Part shown: positions 26,650 through 35,520 of the stretch, piece by piece
How positions within the stretch are numbered: the first letter of the stretch is position 1
Layout: each line of letters opens with the position of its first letter
From: CAVVAY01 sp963746465
Lineage (GTDB): Bacteria; Actinomycetota; Actinomycetes; JACCUZ01
Reading direction: 5' to 3'
Length of the DNA: 64,000 bases
Assembly (NCBI GenBank): GCA_963746465.1
Contig: CAVVAY010000002.1
Location: 135,174-199,173, forward strand
Notes under the pieces: generated by a model
Databases searched by the model: none
Told to the model about the DNA's origin: nothing
Seen by the model: only the letters and a program-made list of their open reading frames with translations
Made by a program: the position numbers and the translations under genes

Positions 26650-27599
26650 GCCGCACCGACCCGGGCCGAACGGGCCGCCTGCTTGCCGGCGTAGGCATCG
26701 GCGGCCTGTCGGACCCAGGCACCCTCCTCGTGCGCCCGGCGACGGTGCTCGATGCGAGCCGCGTTGCACGGGCCGTTGCCCTTGAGCACGGCGAAGAACT
26801 CCGACCAGTCGATCGCACCGAAGGTGTAGTGACCGGTCTCCTCGTCGAGCCGCAGGTCGGGGTCGGGCAGCGTCAGACCGAGCACCTCGGACTGCGGCAC
26901 CGTCATGTCGACGAACTTCTGCCGGAGCTCGTCGTTGGAGAACCGCTTGATCCCCCAGGCCATCGACTGCGCCGAGTTCGGGGACTCGTCGTCAGGAGGC
27001 CCGAACATCATCAGTGACGGCCACCACCAGCGGTCGACGGCGTCCTGGGCCATCGCCTTCTGCGCGGGCGTGCCGTGCGAGAGCGTGTGCAGGATCTCGA
27101 AGCCCTGCCGCTGGTGGAAGGACTCCTCCTTGCAGATGCGCACCATCGCGCGGGCGTACGGCCCGTAGGAGCAGCGGCAGATCGGCACCTGGTTGACGAT
27201 CGCGGCGCCGTCGACCAGCCAGCCGATGGCGCCCATGTCGGCCCAGGTCAGGGTCGGGTAGTTGAAGATCGAGGAGTACTTCTGCCGGCCGGCGTGCAGC
27301 AGGTCGAGCAGCTCGGCGCGGTCGACGCCGAGGGTCTCGGCGGCGGAGTAGAGGTAGAGCCCGTGGCCGGCCTCGTCCTGCACCTTGGCCATCAGGATCG
27401 CCTTGCGGCGCAGGCTGGGGGCCCGGGTGATCCAGTTGCCCTCGGGCTGCATGCCGATGATCTCGGAGTGCGCGTGCTGGGCGATCTGCCGGATCAGCGT
27501 CTTGCGGTAGCCCTCGGGCATCCAGTCCCGCGGCTCGACGCGGTCGTCATTGGCGATCAGCGCGTCGAACCCGGCCTGCTGGGTGCTGTCGTCGTCCAC
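26646..27599 (-). CDS. paaA: Phenylacetyl-CoA epoxidase catalytic subunit PaaA
   Basis: A 317-residue di-iron monooxygenase subunit that epoxidises the ring of phenylacetyl-CoA. The di-iron ligand motifs are visible as KVQDEAGHGLYLY and CKEESFHQRQGFEIL, with the family start region AHSEIIGMQPEGNWITRAPSLRRK. It is the first gene of paaABCDE and overlaps paaB by 4 bp. The divergent start of paaI lies 106 bp away, with a perfect 9-bp inverted repeat between them. Confidence 0.97.
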   Translation of the reverse strand: MDDDSTQQAGFDALIANDDRVEPRDWMPEGYRKTLIRQIAQHAHSEIIGMQPEGNWITRAPSLRRKAILMAKVQDEAGHGLYLYSAAETLGVDRAELLDLLHAGRQKYSSIFNYPTLTWADMGAIGWLVDGAAIVNQVPICRCSYGPYARAMVRICKEESFHQRQGFEILHTLSHGTPAQKAMAQDAVDRWWWPSLMMFGPPDDESPNSAQSMAWGIKRFSNDELRQKFVDMTVPQSEVLGLTLPDPDLRLDEETGHYTFGAIDWSEFFAVLKGNGPCNAARIEHRRRAHEEGAWVRQAADAYAGKQAARSARVGAA

Positions 27600-27619
27600 G
27601 GGCCGAGTCTAGGCGCCCG

Positions 27620-27660
27620 ATGTGACACCAGCCAAGCCAAATCGGCGTTTCGTGTCACAT
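27620..27660. promoter_or_regulatory. Inverted repeat between paaA and paaI, candidate paa operator
   Basis: ATGTGACAC (27620-27628) and GTGTCACAT (27652-27660) are exact reverse complements with a 23-bp spacer. Centre-to-centre distance is 32 bp, close to three helical turns. It occupies the shared promoter region of the divergent paaABCDE and paaI operons. No paa-type repressor gene is adjacent except the MarR gene at 29366. Confidence 0.6.
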
Positions 27661-27705
27661 GACGGTCACGATCATCGGCCGGCGGCACCTCCCTACGCTG
27701 TCGGG

Positions 27706-28139
27706 GTGCTGACACCGGAGGAGATCGCGCGGCGCAGCGCGGAGGCCATGCTGGCCGGCGACCAGGCGTCGCTCGGCGCCGGCGTCGAGCTGGTGGACGT
27801 CGGTCCGGGGCGCGCGACCGCGACCATGACGGTGCGGCCGGACATGGTCAACGGGCACGAGATCGCGCACGGCGGCTACGTGTTCCTGCTCGCCGACACG
27901 GCGTTCGCGGTGGCCTGCAACAGCTACGGGCAGAGCACGGTGGCGGCCGGCTGCGACATCGCGTTCGTCGCCCCGGTGCGGGCCGGTGACCGTCTGACCG
28001 CGGAAGCCCGGGAACGGCACCGGGCCGGTCGCAGCGGCATCTACGACGTCTCGGTGGCCCGCGGCGACGGCACCGTCGTGGCCGAGCTGCGGGGCCGCAG
28101 CCGCACCATCGAGGGCACCCTGGTGCCGCAGGAGGAGCG

Positions 28140-28143
<4 letters not shown>
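27706..28143 (+). CDS. paaI: Hotdog-fold thioesterase PaaI
   Basis: A 145-residue thioesterase with the hotdog motif NGHEIAHGGYVFLLADTAFAVA and a downstream GCDIAFVAPVRAGDRL strand pair. In phenylacetate catabolism PaaI hydrolyses dead-end CoA thioesters. GTG 27706 is chosen; it begins the family-typical LTPEEIARRSAEAM. The stop overlaps the thiolase start (ATGA). It is divergent from paaA. Confidence 0.92.
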
Positions 28144-29339
<1,196 letters not shown>

Positions 29340-29340
29340 C

Positions 29341-29356
29341 GTTATCGACCCGTAAC
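29341..29356 (+). promoter_or_regulatory. Small inverted repeat before the MarR gene
   Basis: GTTA (29341-29344) and TAAC (29353-29356) flank an 8-bp spacer, 10 bp before the MarR start. MarR regulators often bind such sites at their own promoter, but the arms are short. Confidence 0.25.
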
Positions 29357-29365
29357 ATCGGCGCC

Positions 29366-29848
29366 ATGTCCCGCCGGGTGGCACCACTCCCCTTCACTCT
29401 CAACATCGCCATCACCAACGCCTGGGTGAGCCAGCTGTTCGACCAGGAGCTGCAGAAGCGCGGGGTCGCGCCGTTCCAGAGCGGCACCCTGACGGTGCTC
29501 CACCGGCACCAGCCGGTGACCCCCTCGGACCTGCAGGCCGTGATGGGCGTGCCGTCGACCACCCTGCGCAACCGGGTCAACGAGCTCGTGGCCGCCGGGC
29601 TGGTGGAGAGGCTGCCGAACCCGGAGGACGGCCGGTCCCACCTGCTGCGGACGACAGCCGCCGCGAAGGACGTGCTGCGCGCCTCGGCCGCCGCCGACCG
29701 TCACGTGCAGAAGATGCTGGCCCGGCAGGGCGTCGACGTGGACGGCGACCTGCCGGCCGAGCTGAACTCCTTGCGCGACGTGGTGAAGGGTCTGGTCACG
29801 GATCCGCCGCCGACCGGCGCTGGCTCGTTGACGACCGGCCCCTGGTGA
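29366..29848 (+). CDS. MarR-family transcriptional regulator
   Basis: A 160-residue winged-helix protein. The recognition region VTPSDLQAVMGVPSTTLRNRVNELVAAGLVER and the wing PNPEDGRSHLLRTTAA (about 45-90) are MarR-like. It starts 26 bp after the paaJ-type thiolase on the same strand and may regulate the paa genes, though the sequence alone does not show its ligand. ATG 29366 gives a natural N-terminus. Confidence 0.85.
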   Translation: MSRRVAPLPFTLNIAITNAWVSQLFDQELQKRGVAPFQSGTLTVLHRHQPVTPSDLQAVMGVPSTTLRNRVNELVAAGLVERLPNPEDGRSHLLRTTAAAKDVLRASAAADRHVQKMLARQGVDVDGDLPAELNSLRDVVKGLVTDPPPTGAGSLTTGPW

Positions 29849-29861
29849 GCCTTCCCCCTCG

Positions 29862-31622
29862 CTACGGGCGGACGAACAGGTCGCCGTACGGCCACGACCC
29901 GAACGGTGCCCACAGGTAGATCAAGCCGTCCTTGCCGGAGGCCGATCCGACCTTGGAGCCGGCCAGCCGCTGGTCGCGACCGAACCGGGTCGGGACGACC
30001 CACACCTGCTCCATGGCCTCCTTGTTGAGCTCCTTCCACAGCTCTGCCTGGGCCTGCCGGTCGGTCGATGCCTTGGCCTGCGCCGCCTTCTCGTTGAAGG
30101 CCTTGTCGTCGACCTGGGAGAGGTTGAAGCCGCCGTTGGGCGTGAACAGCTCCGGGATCACGGTCGAGGCGTTCGACCAGTCCGGTCCCCAGCTGGCCCA
30201 CACGATGTGGCCTTCCTTCGCCGGGTCCAGCACGATGCCGTAGAACTGCCCGGCCTCGATCGGGTTGGGCGTGACCTTGATGCCGGCCTTCGCCAGGGCG
30301 CCGACGATCGAGGCCGCCTGCTTGTCGTTGACGCTGGTCTGCGGGTAGTCGTAGCGCAGGGTGGGGATCGGCACGCCGGAGTCCGCGATGAGCTTCTTGG
30401 CGGCCTCGGGGTCGCCGGCGTCCGGCACGTCCTGACCGAGCAGGCCGCTGAACATGCCGGACGGCGCGTAGTCGGCCGGCAGGTTCGGCTTGACCACGCC
30501 GTCGCCCAGGTCACCGGCGAACTCACCGCCCGCCACGGTGCGCAGCTGGGCCCGGTCCATCGCGACCGCGATCGCCTTGCGGTGCTCGAGGTTGGGCACC
30601 TTTGCTGTGTTGATCGCGATGTACCGCACGTAGGGGTCGAGCTCGTTGGTACGCCGGTCGGCGAACCGGTCGTCCTTGAAGATGGTCGCGAGGTTGCTGG
30701 GGTCGACCGGGTCGCCCTCGGTCAACGCGCGCTGGTCGTCGCCGGCGTCCTGGATCAGGCGCTGGTCGATCACGGTCGTGTCGAGGCCGAACTTCACCAC
30801 GATGCGGTCCGGGTGCGCCGGCCGGTAGTCGTCGGTCTCACGGTTCCAGTTGTCGTTGCGGACCAGCACCAGCTGGCTGCCCTTCTCGTACGACTGGATC
30901 TTGTAGGGGCCGCTGGACACTGGCTTGTCGTCGTACTTCTCGCCGGTGTCCGCCGCCTTCGGCACCGGGCTGAACGACAGCAGGGTGACGGTGTAGTTGA
31001 AGTCGCCTACCGGCTGGTTCAGGTGGAATGCGACGGTCTTGTCGTCGGTGCACTCGACGGCCTTGTCGAACGCCGCCTGGTCGTTGCCCTTGGTGACGTA
31101 CGGGCCCTTGTAGACCGAGTTGCCGTCCTTGTCGGTGGGGATGTCGAGCAACGAGATCGCGTAGGTGGGGCCGTCGGTGATGAGGTCGGTCGCGAAGGTA
31201 CGGGACACGCCGTACTTGACGTCTGCACAGGTGATCGGGGTGCCGTCCTCGAAGGTCACCCCGTCCTTGAGGGTGAAGGTCCAGGTCCTGGCGTCCGGAG
31301 ACGCCGTGCCCGTGTCGGTGGCGAGGTCCGGCACCAGCCCGGTGGACTCCTCGCCGTCCGGGCTGAACTTGTACGCCGTCAGGGTGCGCTGCAGGTACCC
31401 GTTGGCGAACGCCAGGTCCTCACCGGTGTAGTTGCGCTGCGGGTCGAGGTGCTGCAGCTGGTCCTGCAGGGTCAGGAAGGTCAGGGTGCCGCCGTCGACC
31501 GGCTTGTCGTTGGGGCCGCTTGCCTCGTCGCCGTCTCCTGAGCCGCCGCCGCATGCCGTCATCGTCAGAGCCAGGGCAGCCACCACGGCGAGCCCCCGTG
31601 CCGTTCTCGTCGTACGCGTCAT
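29862..31622 (-). CDS. Oligopeptide/nickel-type ABC transporter substrate-binding lipoprotein (orphan)
   Basis: A 586-residue SBP_bac_5 family protein. The lipoprotein signal ends ALTMTACGGG with the lipobox Cys at about 24. Family landmarks include the GGTLTFL start strand, WTFTLKDGVTFEDGTPIT, the VSSGPYKI region and the VWASWGPDWSNAS segment. It would capture peptides or similar solutes outside the membrane. No permease or ATPase gene is adjacent, so it must use a distant transporter or act as a sensor. Confidence 0.9.
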   Translation of the reverse strand: MTRTTRTARGLAVVAALALTMTACGGGSGDGDEASGPNDKPVDGGTLTFLTLQDQLQHLDPQRNYTGEDLAFANGYLQRTLTAYKFSPDGEESTGLVPDLATDTGTASPDARTWTFTLKDGVTFEDGTPITCADVKYGVSRTFATDLITDGPTYAISLLDIPTDKDGNSVYKGPYVTKGNDQAAFDKAVECTDDKTVAFHLNQPVGDFNYTVTLLSFSPVPKAADTGEKYDDKPVSSGPYKIQSYEKGSQLVLVRNDNWNRETDDYRPAHPDRIVVKFGLDTTVIDQRLIQDAGDDQRALTEGDPVDPSNLATIFKDDRFADRRTNELDPYVRYIAINTAKVPNLEHRKAIAVAMDRAQLRTVAGGEFAGDLGDGVVKPNLPADYAPSGMFSGLLGQDVPDAGDPEAAKKLIADSGVPIPTLRYDYPQTSVNDKQAASIVGALAKAGIKVTPNPIEAGQFYGIVLDPAKEGHIVWASWGPDWSNASTVIPELFTPNGGFNLSQVDDKAFNEKAAQAKASTDRQAQAELWKELNKEAMEQVWVVPTRFGRDQRLAGSKVGSASGKDGLIYLWAPFGSWPYGDLFVRP

Positions 31623-31867
31623 CGTGCTCTCCCTCGCAGGTCGGGTGTCCGGAAGGTAGCGCCGACTGGCGGTAGTTGGTGGTGACGGAAAGCCAACCGA
31701 TGTCGACTCGTGACAGCGCTGTTACCGCAAGATCGTTGTTGCTGGATTAGCGTGGGTGAAGGCCGAGTGGTCCATGTCGCCATGGCTCGCGGCACCGTCG
31801 ATTCCGCTTGTGGACAAACGGTTTCCGGGCCGGGGGTTGTGTCCGACCATGTGTCTAGGTTCGTCGT

Positions 31868-33193
31868 ATGCATTCGGTGATCGAGGTGGGTCTGGGCGCG
31901 GAGATGGTGCGCCTGGTCGCTGACGGCCCGGCCGATCTGGCGGCGGTCGCGTGGCTGGGCCGGGTCGACCCCCAGCAGCTGGGTGCTGAGGCTCGGGTGG
32001 ACCTGGTGCGGGCCTGGGACCGGGTCGAGGCGATGGTCGCCGGGCGCAAGCAGGCAGCGATCGCGGCGGTGGCCGAGGCGACCGAGGCCGCGGGCCGGCC
32101 GGCGGAGGAGGCCCGGTTCGAGATCGGCGCCGCGCTGCGGCTGTCTCCCTCGACCGCCGGGGACCGGACGATGGTGGCCCTGGAGCTGCGGGACCGCCTC
32201 GGTGGCGCCTTGTCAGCGTTGCGGGCCGGGGACATCACCTACCTGCAGGCCGCGCACCTGGCCGGCGCGGTCCGCGACCTGCCCGACCCGGAAGCGGCCG
32301 CGGTGCAGGACCGGGTGCTGGGCCGGGCCCCGGACCAGAGCCTGGGCGAGTTCAAGCGCACCGTGCGGCGGGCGGTGCTGACCGCGGACCCGCCAGAGTG
32401 CGGCCGACCGGCACCACCAGGCGGTCGCGGCCCGCACCATCGAGGCGATGCCCCAACCGGACGGGATGCAGTCGTTCTGGATGACCATGCCGGCCCCGGT
32501 CGCCGAGGACGTGTGGGACACCCTGACCGCCCGCGCCAAGGCCACCCAGGACCTGCTGCGGGCCGGCGCCGGGAACGACCCCGGCCTGGACGCGCTCCGC
32601 GTCGACGCCCTGGTCGACGCCGTCCTCGGACCCGACCCTGCCGAAGGTGCCCAGACCGGCGACACGACCGGCCCGGACACAACGAGCAGCGGCGGCTGCC
32701 CAAGTGCTCGTGCGGCGGGGCGCAGACCGCCGCGGTCGTGCTCGACCTGCCCACCGCCCTCGGCCTGGCCGACCATCCGGGTGAGATCCCCGGCTACGGC
32801 CCCATCCCGGCACCCCTCGCGAGGCAGATGGCCAGCCAGCGGGACTGGGTCCGGTGGACCACCCACCCGCACACCGGCCAGCTCCTGGACCGCGGCGCCA
32901 CCACCTACCGGCCCTCGGACCAGCTGCGCGCCTTCATCGCCGCCCGGGACCGGACCTGCGGGTTCCCCGCCTGCAACCGCCCCGCAGCCCAGTGCGACTG
33001 CGACCACGTCGTCACCTACGCCCACCACGGACAAACCATCCGGGTCAACCTCGGACCCCTATGCCGACAACACCACAACGCCAAGACCCACGGCCTCTGG
33101 CGATTGACCTACCACCCCGACACCGGAACCAAGACCTGGACCAGCCCCCTGGGCAAGACCTACACCAAGAGCACCGACCCACCACTGACGTGA
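31868..33193 (+). pseudogene. DUF222/HNH endonuclease (13E12 repeat type) with compensating frameshifts
   Basis: The N-terminal DUF222 domain (RVEAMVAGRKQAAIAAVAEAT) and the C-terminal HNH domain (RDRTCGFPACN, CDCDHVVTYAHHG, LCRQHHNAKTH) are in one frame. Between about 32393 and 32680 the natural protein (AMPQPDGMQSFWMTMPAP) is in another frame. One extra base near C32393 and one missing base near 32680 explain it. The frame stays open throughout, so an intact-length product with about 95 wrong residues is encoded. This family is a high-copy, mobile-like repeat in actinobacteria. Confidence 0.9.
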
Positions 33194-33713
33194 GGGCAGC
33201 TGTGCTTGAGGCTGGCGCATGTCCGGCGACTGGGGGGTCCGCGTCTTGCGTGGGCTATTGCAATTGCCCGGAGTATGGGTCCCAGGTCGAGCCCGGAGTG
33301 GCCCCTCCCTGCGCCTCCGCGCCGCCCTTTCCGCGAGCCATACTCTCTCCGAACATGGCCGAGCGGATCTTTCGCTGACGGCGCCGCTCGGCGCGCTCGG
33401 GGTTGATGAATCGCGCCCGGATCCTCCTCCATGCCTGCATAGCACGAAGGTACTGCCGCAGGCTGTGGGTCGTCAGCCCTTCTTCAGCCCCCTTGATGGC
33501 AGCCGCAGGTCCGCGACGGCGTAGTTGGCGACACTGGCTGGTGGGCTGAGCACATGGGCGGGCACAAGTGCCGACAGCCCCCCCGCTCGGCGGCTGACAC
33601 GACTGCACGGGAACCGGCGACTACTTGCTGCGGTTTGGAACTACTCCTCGGGAGGCTGCTTTCTGAGCCACCTCGGCTGGGAACCGTCCGAGCGGTGCCG
33701 GCGTCTCAGCGAC
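33194..33713. other. Non-coding stretch with one copy of a direct repeat
   Basis: A 520-bp stretch with no convincing gene between the HNH gene and the lipoprotein gene. Short frames exist on both strands. The best is a minus-strand peptide ending at 33255 with an Arg-rich ERAERRRQRKIRSAMFG segment, but it has no family match. The first copy of the repeat at 33563-33618 lies here. No promoter of high quality was seen. Confidence 0.5.
33563..33618 (+). repeat. Direct repeat, copy 1
   Basis: CACAAGTGCCG (33563-33573), a 17-bp variable part, and CGGCTGACACGACTGCACGG followed by GAACCGGC (to 33618). The same pattern recurs at 34151-34208 with two substitutions in the second block. Confidence 0.75.
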
Positions 33714-34139
33714 ATGTGGCGTCGCGCCTGCACAGGTCTGGTCTTGCTTCTGGCGGCCAGCGCGTGCAGCGGTGATCCGTCGAGCGAGGCCACAAGGGTT
33801 CGCCCGCCCGAGGTTCCGACCGCGGCCACCAACGCAAATCTCACCGTGATCGTCGTCAACCTGGTTGATCGCGAGGATCGGATCCGGGTGAGTATCAACG
33901 GGCGCAGGGCTATCGATGCCACCTTTCCAGCATCTGCTGGGCGGATGCACGCTCCCATCTTTGAGTACCGATACGCCGTCCCGAGTGGCACAACGATCAT
34001 TCGCGTGAAGACTCCCGGTGACAATAAGAAGCTTCGCGTCCCTGCGACCACGAAGGAGAACTGGGTTGTTGTGCAAAACCAGAGCGATGACGTCGGGACG
34101 GCTCTGGACCTGTTTCACGAGCGTCCAGGTTTCGGCTAG
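33714..34139 (+). CDS. Small secreted lipoprotein of unknown function
   Basis: A 141-residue protein. The signal MWRRACTGLVLLLAASACSG has the lipobox Cys at residue 18. The mature part reads like a small beta-rich domain (LTVIVVNLVDREDRIRVSI, then EYRYAVPSGTTIIRVK and NWVVVQNQ). ATG 33714 starts the signal exactly; longer frames add unrelated sequence. Base composition is lower in GC than its neighbours (about 57% in 33841-33900), and a direct repeat flanks the gene, both suggesting acquisition. No family recognised. Confidence 0.7.
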   Translation: MWRRACTGLVLLLAASACSGDPSSEATRVRPPEVPTAATNANLTVIVVNLVDREDRIRVSINGRRAIDATFPASAGRMHAPIFEYRYAVPSGTTIIRVKTPGDNKKLRVPATTKENWVVVQNQSDDVGTALDLFHERPGFG

Positions 34140-34150
34140 CCGTGGTCGCA

Positions 34151-34208
34151 CACAAGTGCCGCTACCGCACATCAACTCGCCGGCTGACAAGACTGCAGGG
34201 GAACCGGC
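34151..34208 (+). repeat. Direct repeat, copy 2
   Basis: CACAAGTGCCG (34151-34161), a 19-bp variable part, and CGGCTGACAAGACTGCAGGG followed by GAACCGGC (34181-34208). It starts 11 bp after the lipoprotein stop, 588 bp from copy 1. Confidence 0.75.
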
Positions 34209-34251
34209 ATCATCGAGTGACGAATGCAGGCCTGACGGAAGGAGCGGTCCG

Positions 34252-34704
34252 ATGGCGGCCCGGGACTTCTACCACGACAAGATCGGGCTGGAGATCCTCA
34301 ACGAGAACGACGAAGCCATCGTGTTCAAGTGCGGTGGCGGCACTCATCTCGACGTGACCAAGAGCACCGTAGGGACAGCGGACGAGCAAACCCAGGTGTC
34401 GTGGGAGGTCCCCGACATCAAGGCCGAGGTCGCTGGACTTCGCGCCCGCGGCGTTCAGGTCGAGGACTACGACATGCCTGGCCTGAAGACCGACGACGGG
34501 GTCGCGGACATCGGCTTCGCCTGGGCTGCCTGGATCATCGACCCCCGCAAGAACGCACTGGGGATCATGCAGATCAAACCTAACGAGCGGTCGAGATGCC
34601 AGCAGCGGCTGATGCGACCGTCCGGACGCGCACTGTCCTGCGTCACCAACCCGCCCGATGGGAACCTGTACGAGCTCGCGAGCCGCCTGCCGAACACGGA
34701 CTAG
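34252..34704 (+). CDS. VOC (glyoxalase/bleomycin-resistance-like) protein, N-terminally truncated
   Basis: The sequence begins MAARDFYHDKIGLEIL, which in VOC proteins comes after a first beta-strand that is missing here. VOC features follow: GGGTHLDVT, QVSWEVPDIKAEVAGLRARG and DPRKNALGIMQIK, ending near residue 108. The last 40 residues do not fit but contain PDGNLYELASRL, resembling the end of a different VOC protein. ATG 34252 has a strong GGAAGGAG ribosome site. It may be a rearranged remnant rather than an active enzyme; it lies right after repeat copy 2. Confidence 0.65.
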   Translation: MAARDFYHDKIGLEILNENDEAIVFKCGGGTHLDVTKSTVGTADEQTQVSWEVPDIKAEVAGLRARGVQVEDYDMPGLKTDDGVADIGFAWAAWIIDPRKNALGIMQIKPNERSRCQQRLMRPSGRALSCVTNPPDGNLYELASRLPNTD

Positions 34705-34711
34705 GACCGAC

Positions 34712-35500
34712 ATGACGACGATGAGGAACCTGCCCGAAGTGGTGTCACGGGAGCAGTGGCTGGCGGCGCGCAAGGGCCTGCTGGCTAAAGAGAAGGAGCT
34801 GACCCGGGCCAGGGACCGGCTCAACGCCGACCGCCGGCGGCTGCCGATGGTCCGCATCGAGAAGTCGTACACGTTCGAAGGCCCGGACGGGTCGGTGAGC
34901 CTGCTCGACCTGTTCGACGGCCGGCCGCAGCTGGTGATGCACCACTTCATGTTCGGCCCGGACTGGGACCAGGGCTGCCCGAGCTGCTCCTCCGCCGCCG
35001 ACGGGATCGGCAGGTTGCGGCAGCTGCACGTGCGCAACACAACCTTGGTCGCGGTGTCGCGGGCTTCCTACCCGAAGCTCGCCGCATTCCGCGAGCGGAT
35101 GGGCTGGGAGTTCCCCTGGTACTCGTCGTACGGCAGCGACTTCAACTACGACTTCCACGCCACCCTCGACGACCGGGTTGCCCCGGTGCTGCTGCACTTC
35201 CGCACCGAGGCCGAGCTCGCCGAGGCCGGGACGCCCTGGACGGGCGGGCCGTGGACGGAGGAGATGAACGACTCCGAGCTGCCAGGGATCAGCGCGTTCC
35301 TCCAGGTGGACGGCGAGGTCTTCCACACCTACTCGACGTACGGCCGCGGCATCGAGGAGTTCCACAACGGCTACCACTACCTCGACCTCACGGCGCTCGG
35401 CCGCCAGGAGGAGTGGGAGGAACCGGCCGGGCGCGCGGAGCCGCTCGGCCTGCAGGTCGGCGGCCCCGCGATGCGGGTACCCGACGAGTACGACGCCTGA
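34712..35500 (+). CDS. DUF899 family thioredoxin-like protein
   Basis: A 262-residue protein of normal family length. The helical start EVVSREQWLAARKGLLAKEKELTR is followed by a thioredoxin-like fold with LVMHHFMFGPDW, the CPSCSSAADG motif (CxxC) at about residues 90-99 and the HTYSTYGRGIEEF and YHYLDLTALGR segments. Members are putative redox or dithiol proteins without an established reaction. ATG 34712 lies 7 bp after the VOC gene. Confidence 0.85.
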   Translation: MTTMRNLPEVVSREQWLAARKGLLAKEKELTRARDRLNADRRRLPMVRIEKSYTFEGPDGSVSLLDLFDGRPQLVMHHFMFGPDWDQGCPSCSSAADGIGRLRQLHVRNTTLVAVSRASYPKLAAFRERMGWEFPWYSSYGSDFNYDFHATLDDRVAPVLLHFRTEAELAEAGTPWTGGPWTEEMNDSELPGISAFLQVDGEVFHTYSTYGRGIEEFHNGYHYLDLTALGRQEEWEEPAGRAEPLGLQVGGPAMRVPDEYDA

Positions 35501-35520
35501 GGCCCCGACGTACCGGCCGA

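Noticed and set aside
29366..29848. Assignment of the MarR protein as the paa-specific repressor.
   Set aside because: Position supports it but nothing in the sequence shows the ligand, so it was left as a general MarR regulator.
33255..33608. A minus-strand frame with an Arg-rich segment (ERAERRRQRKIRSAMFG).
   Set aside because: The charge pattern looks partly natural but there is no ribosome site or family match, and it overlaps repeat copy 1.
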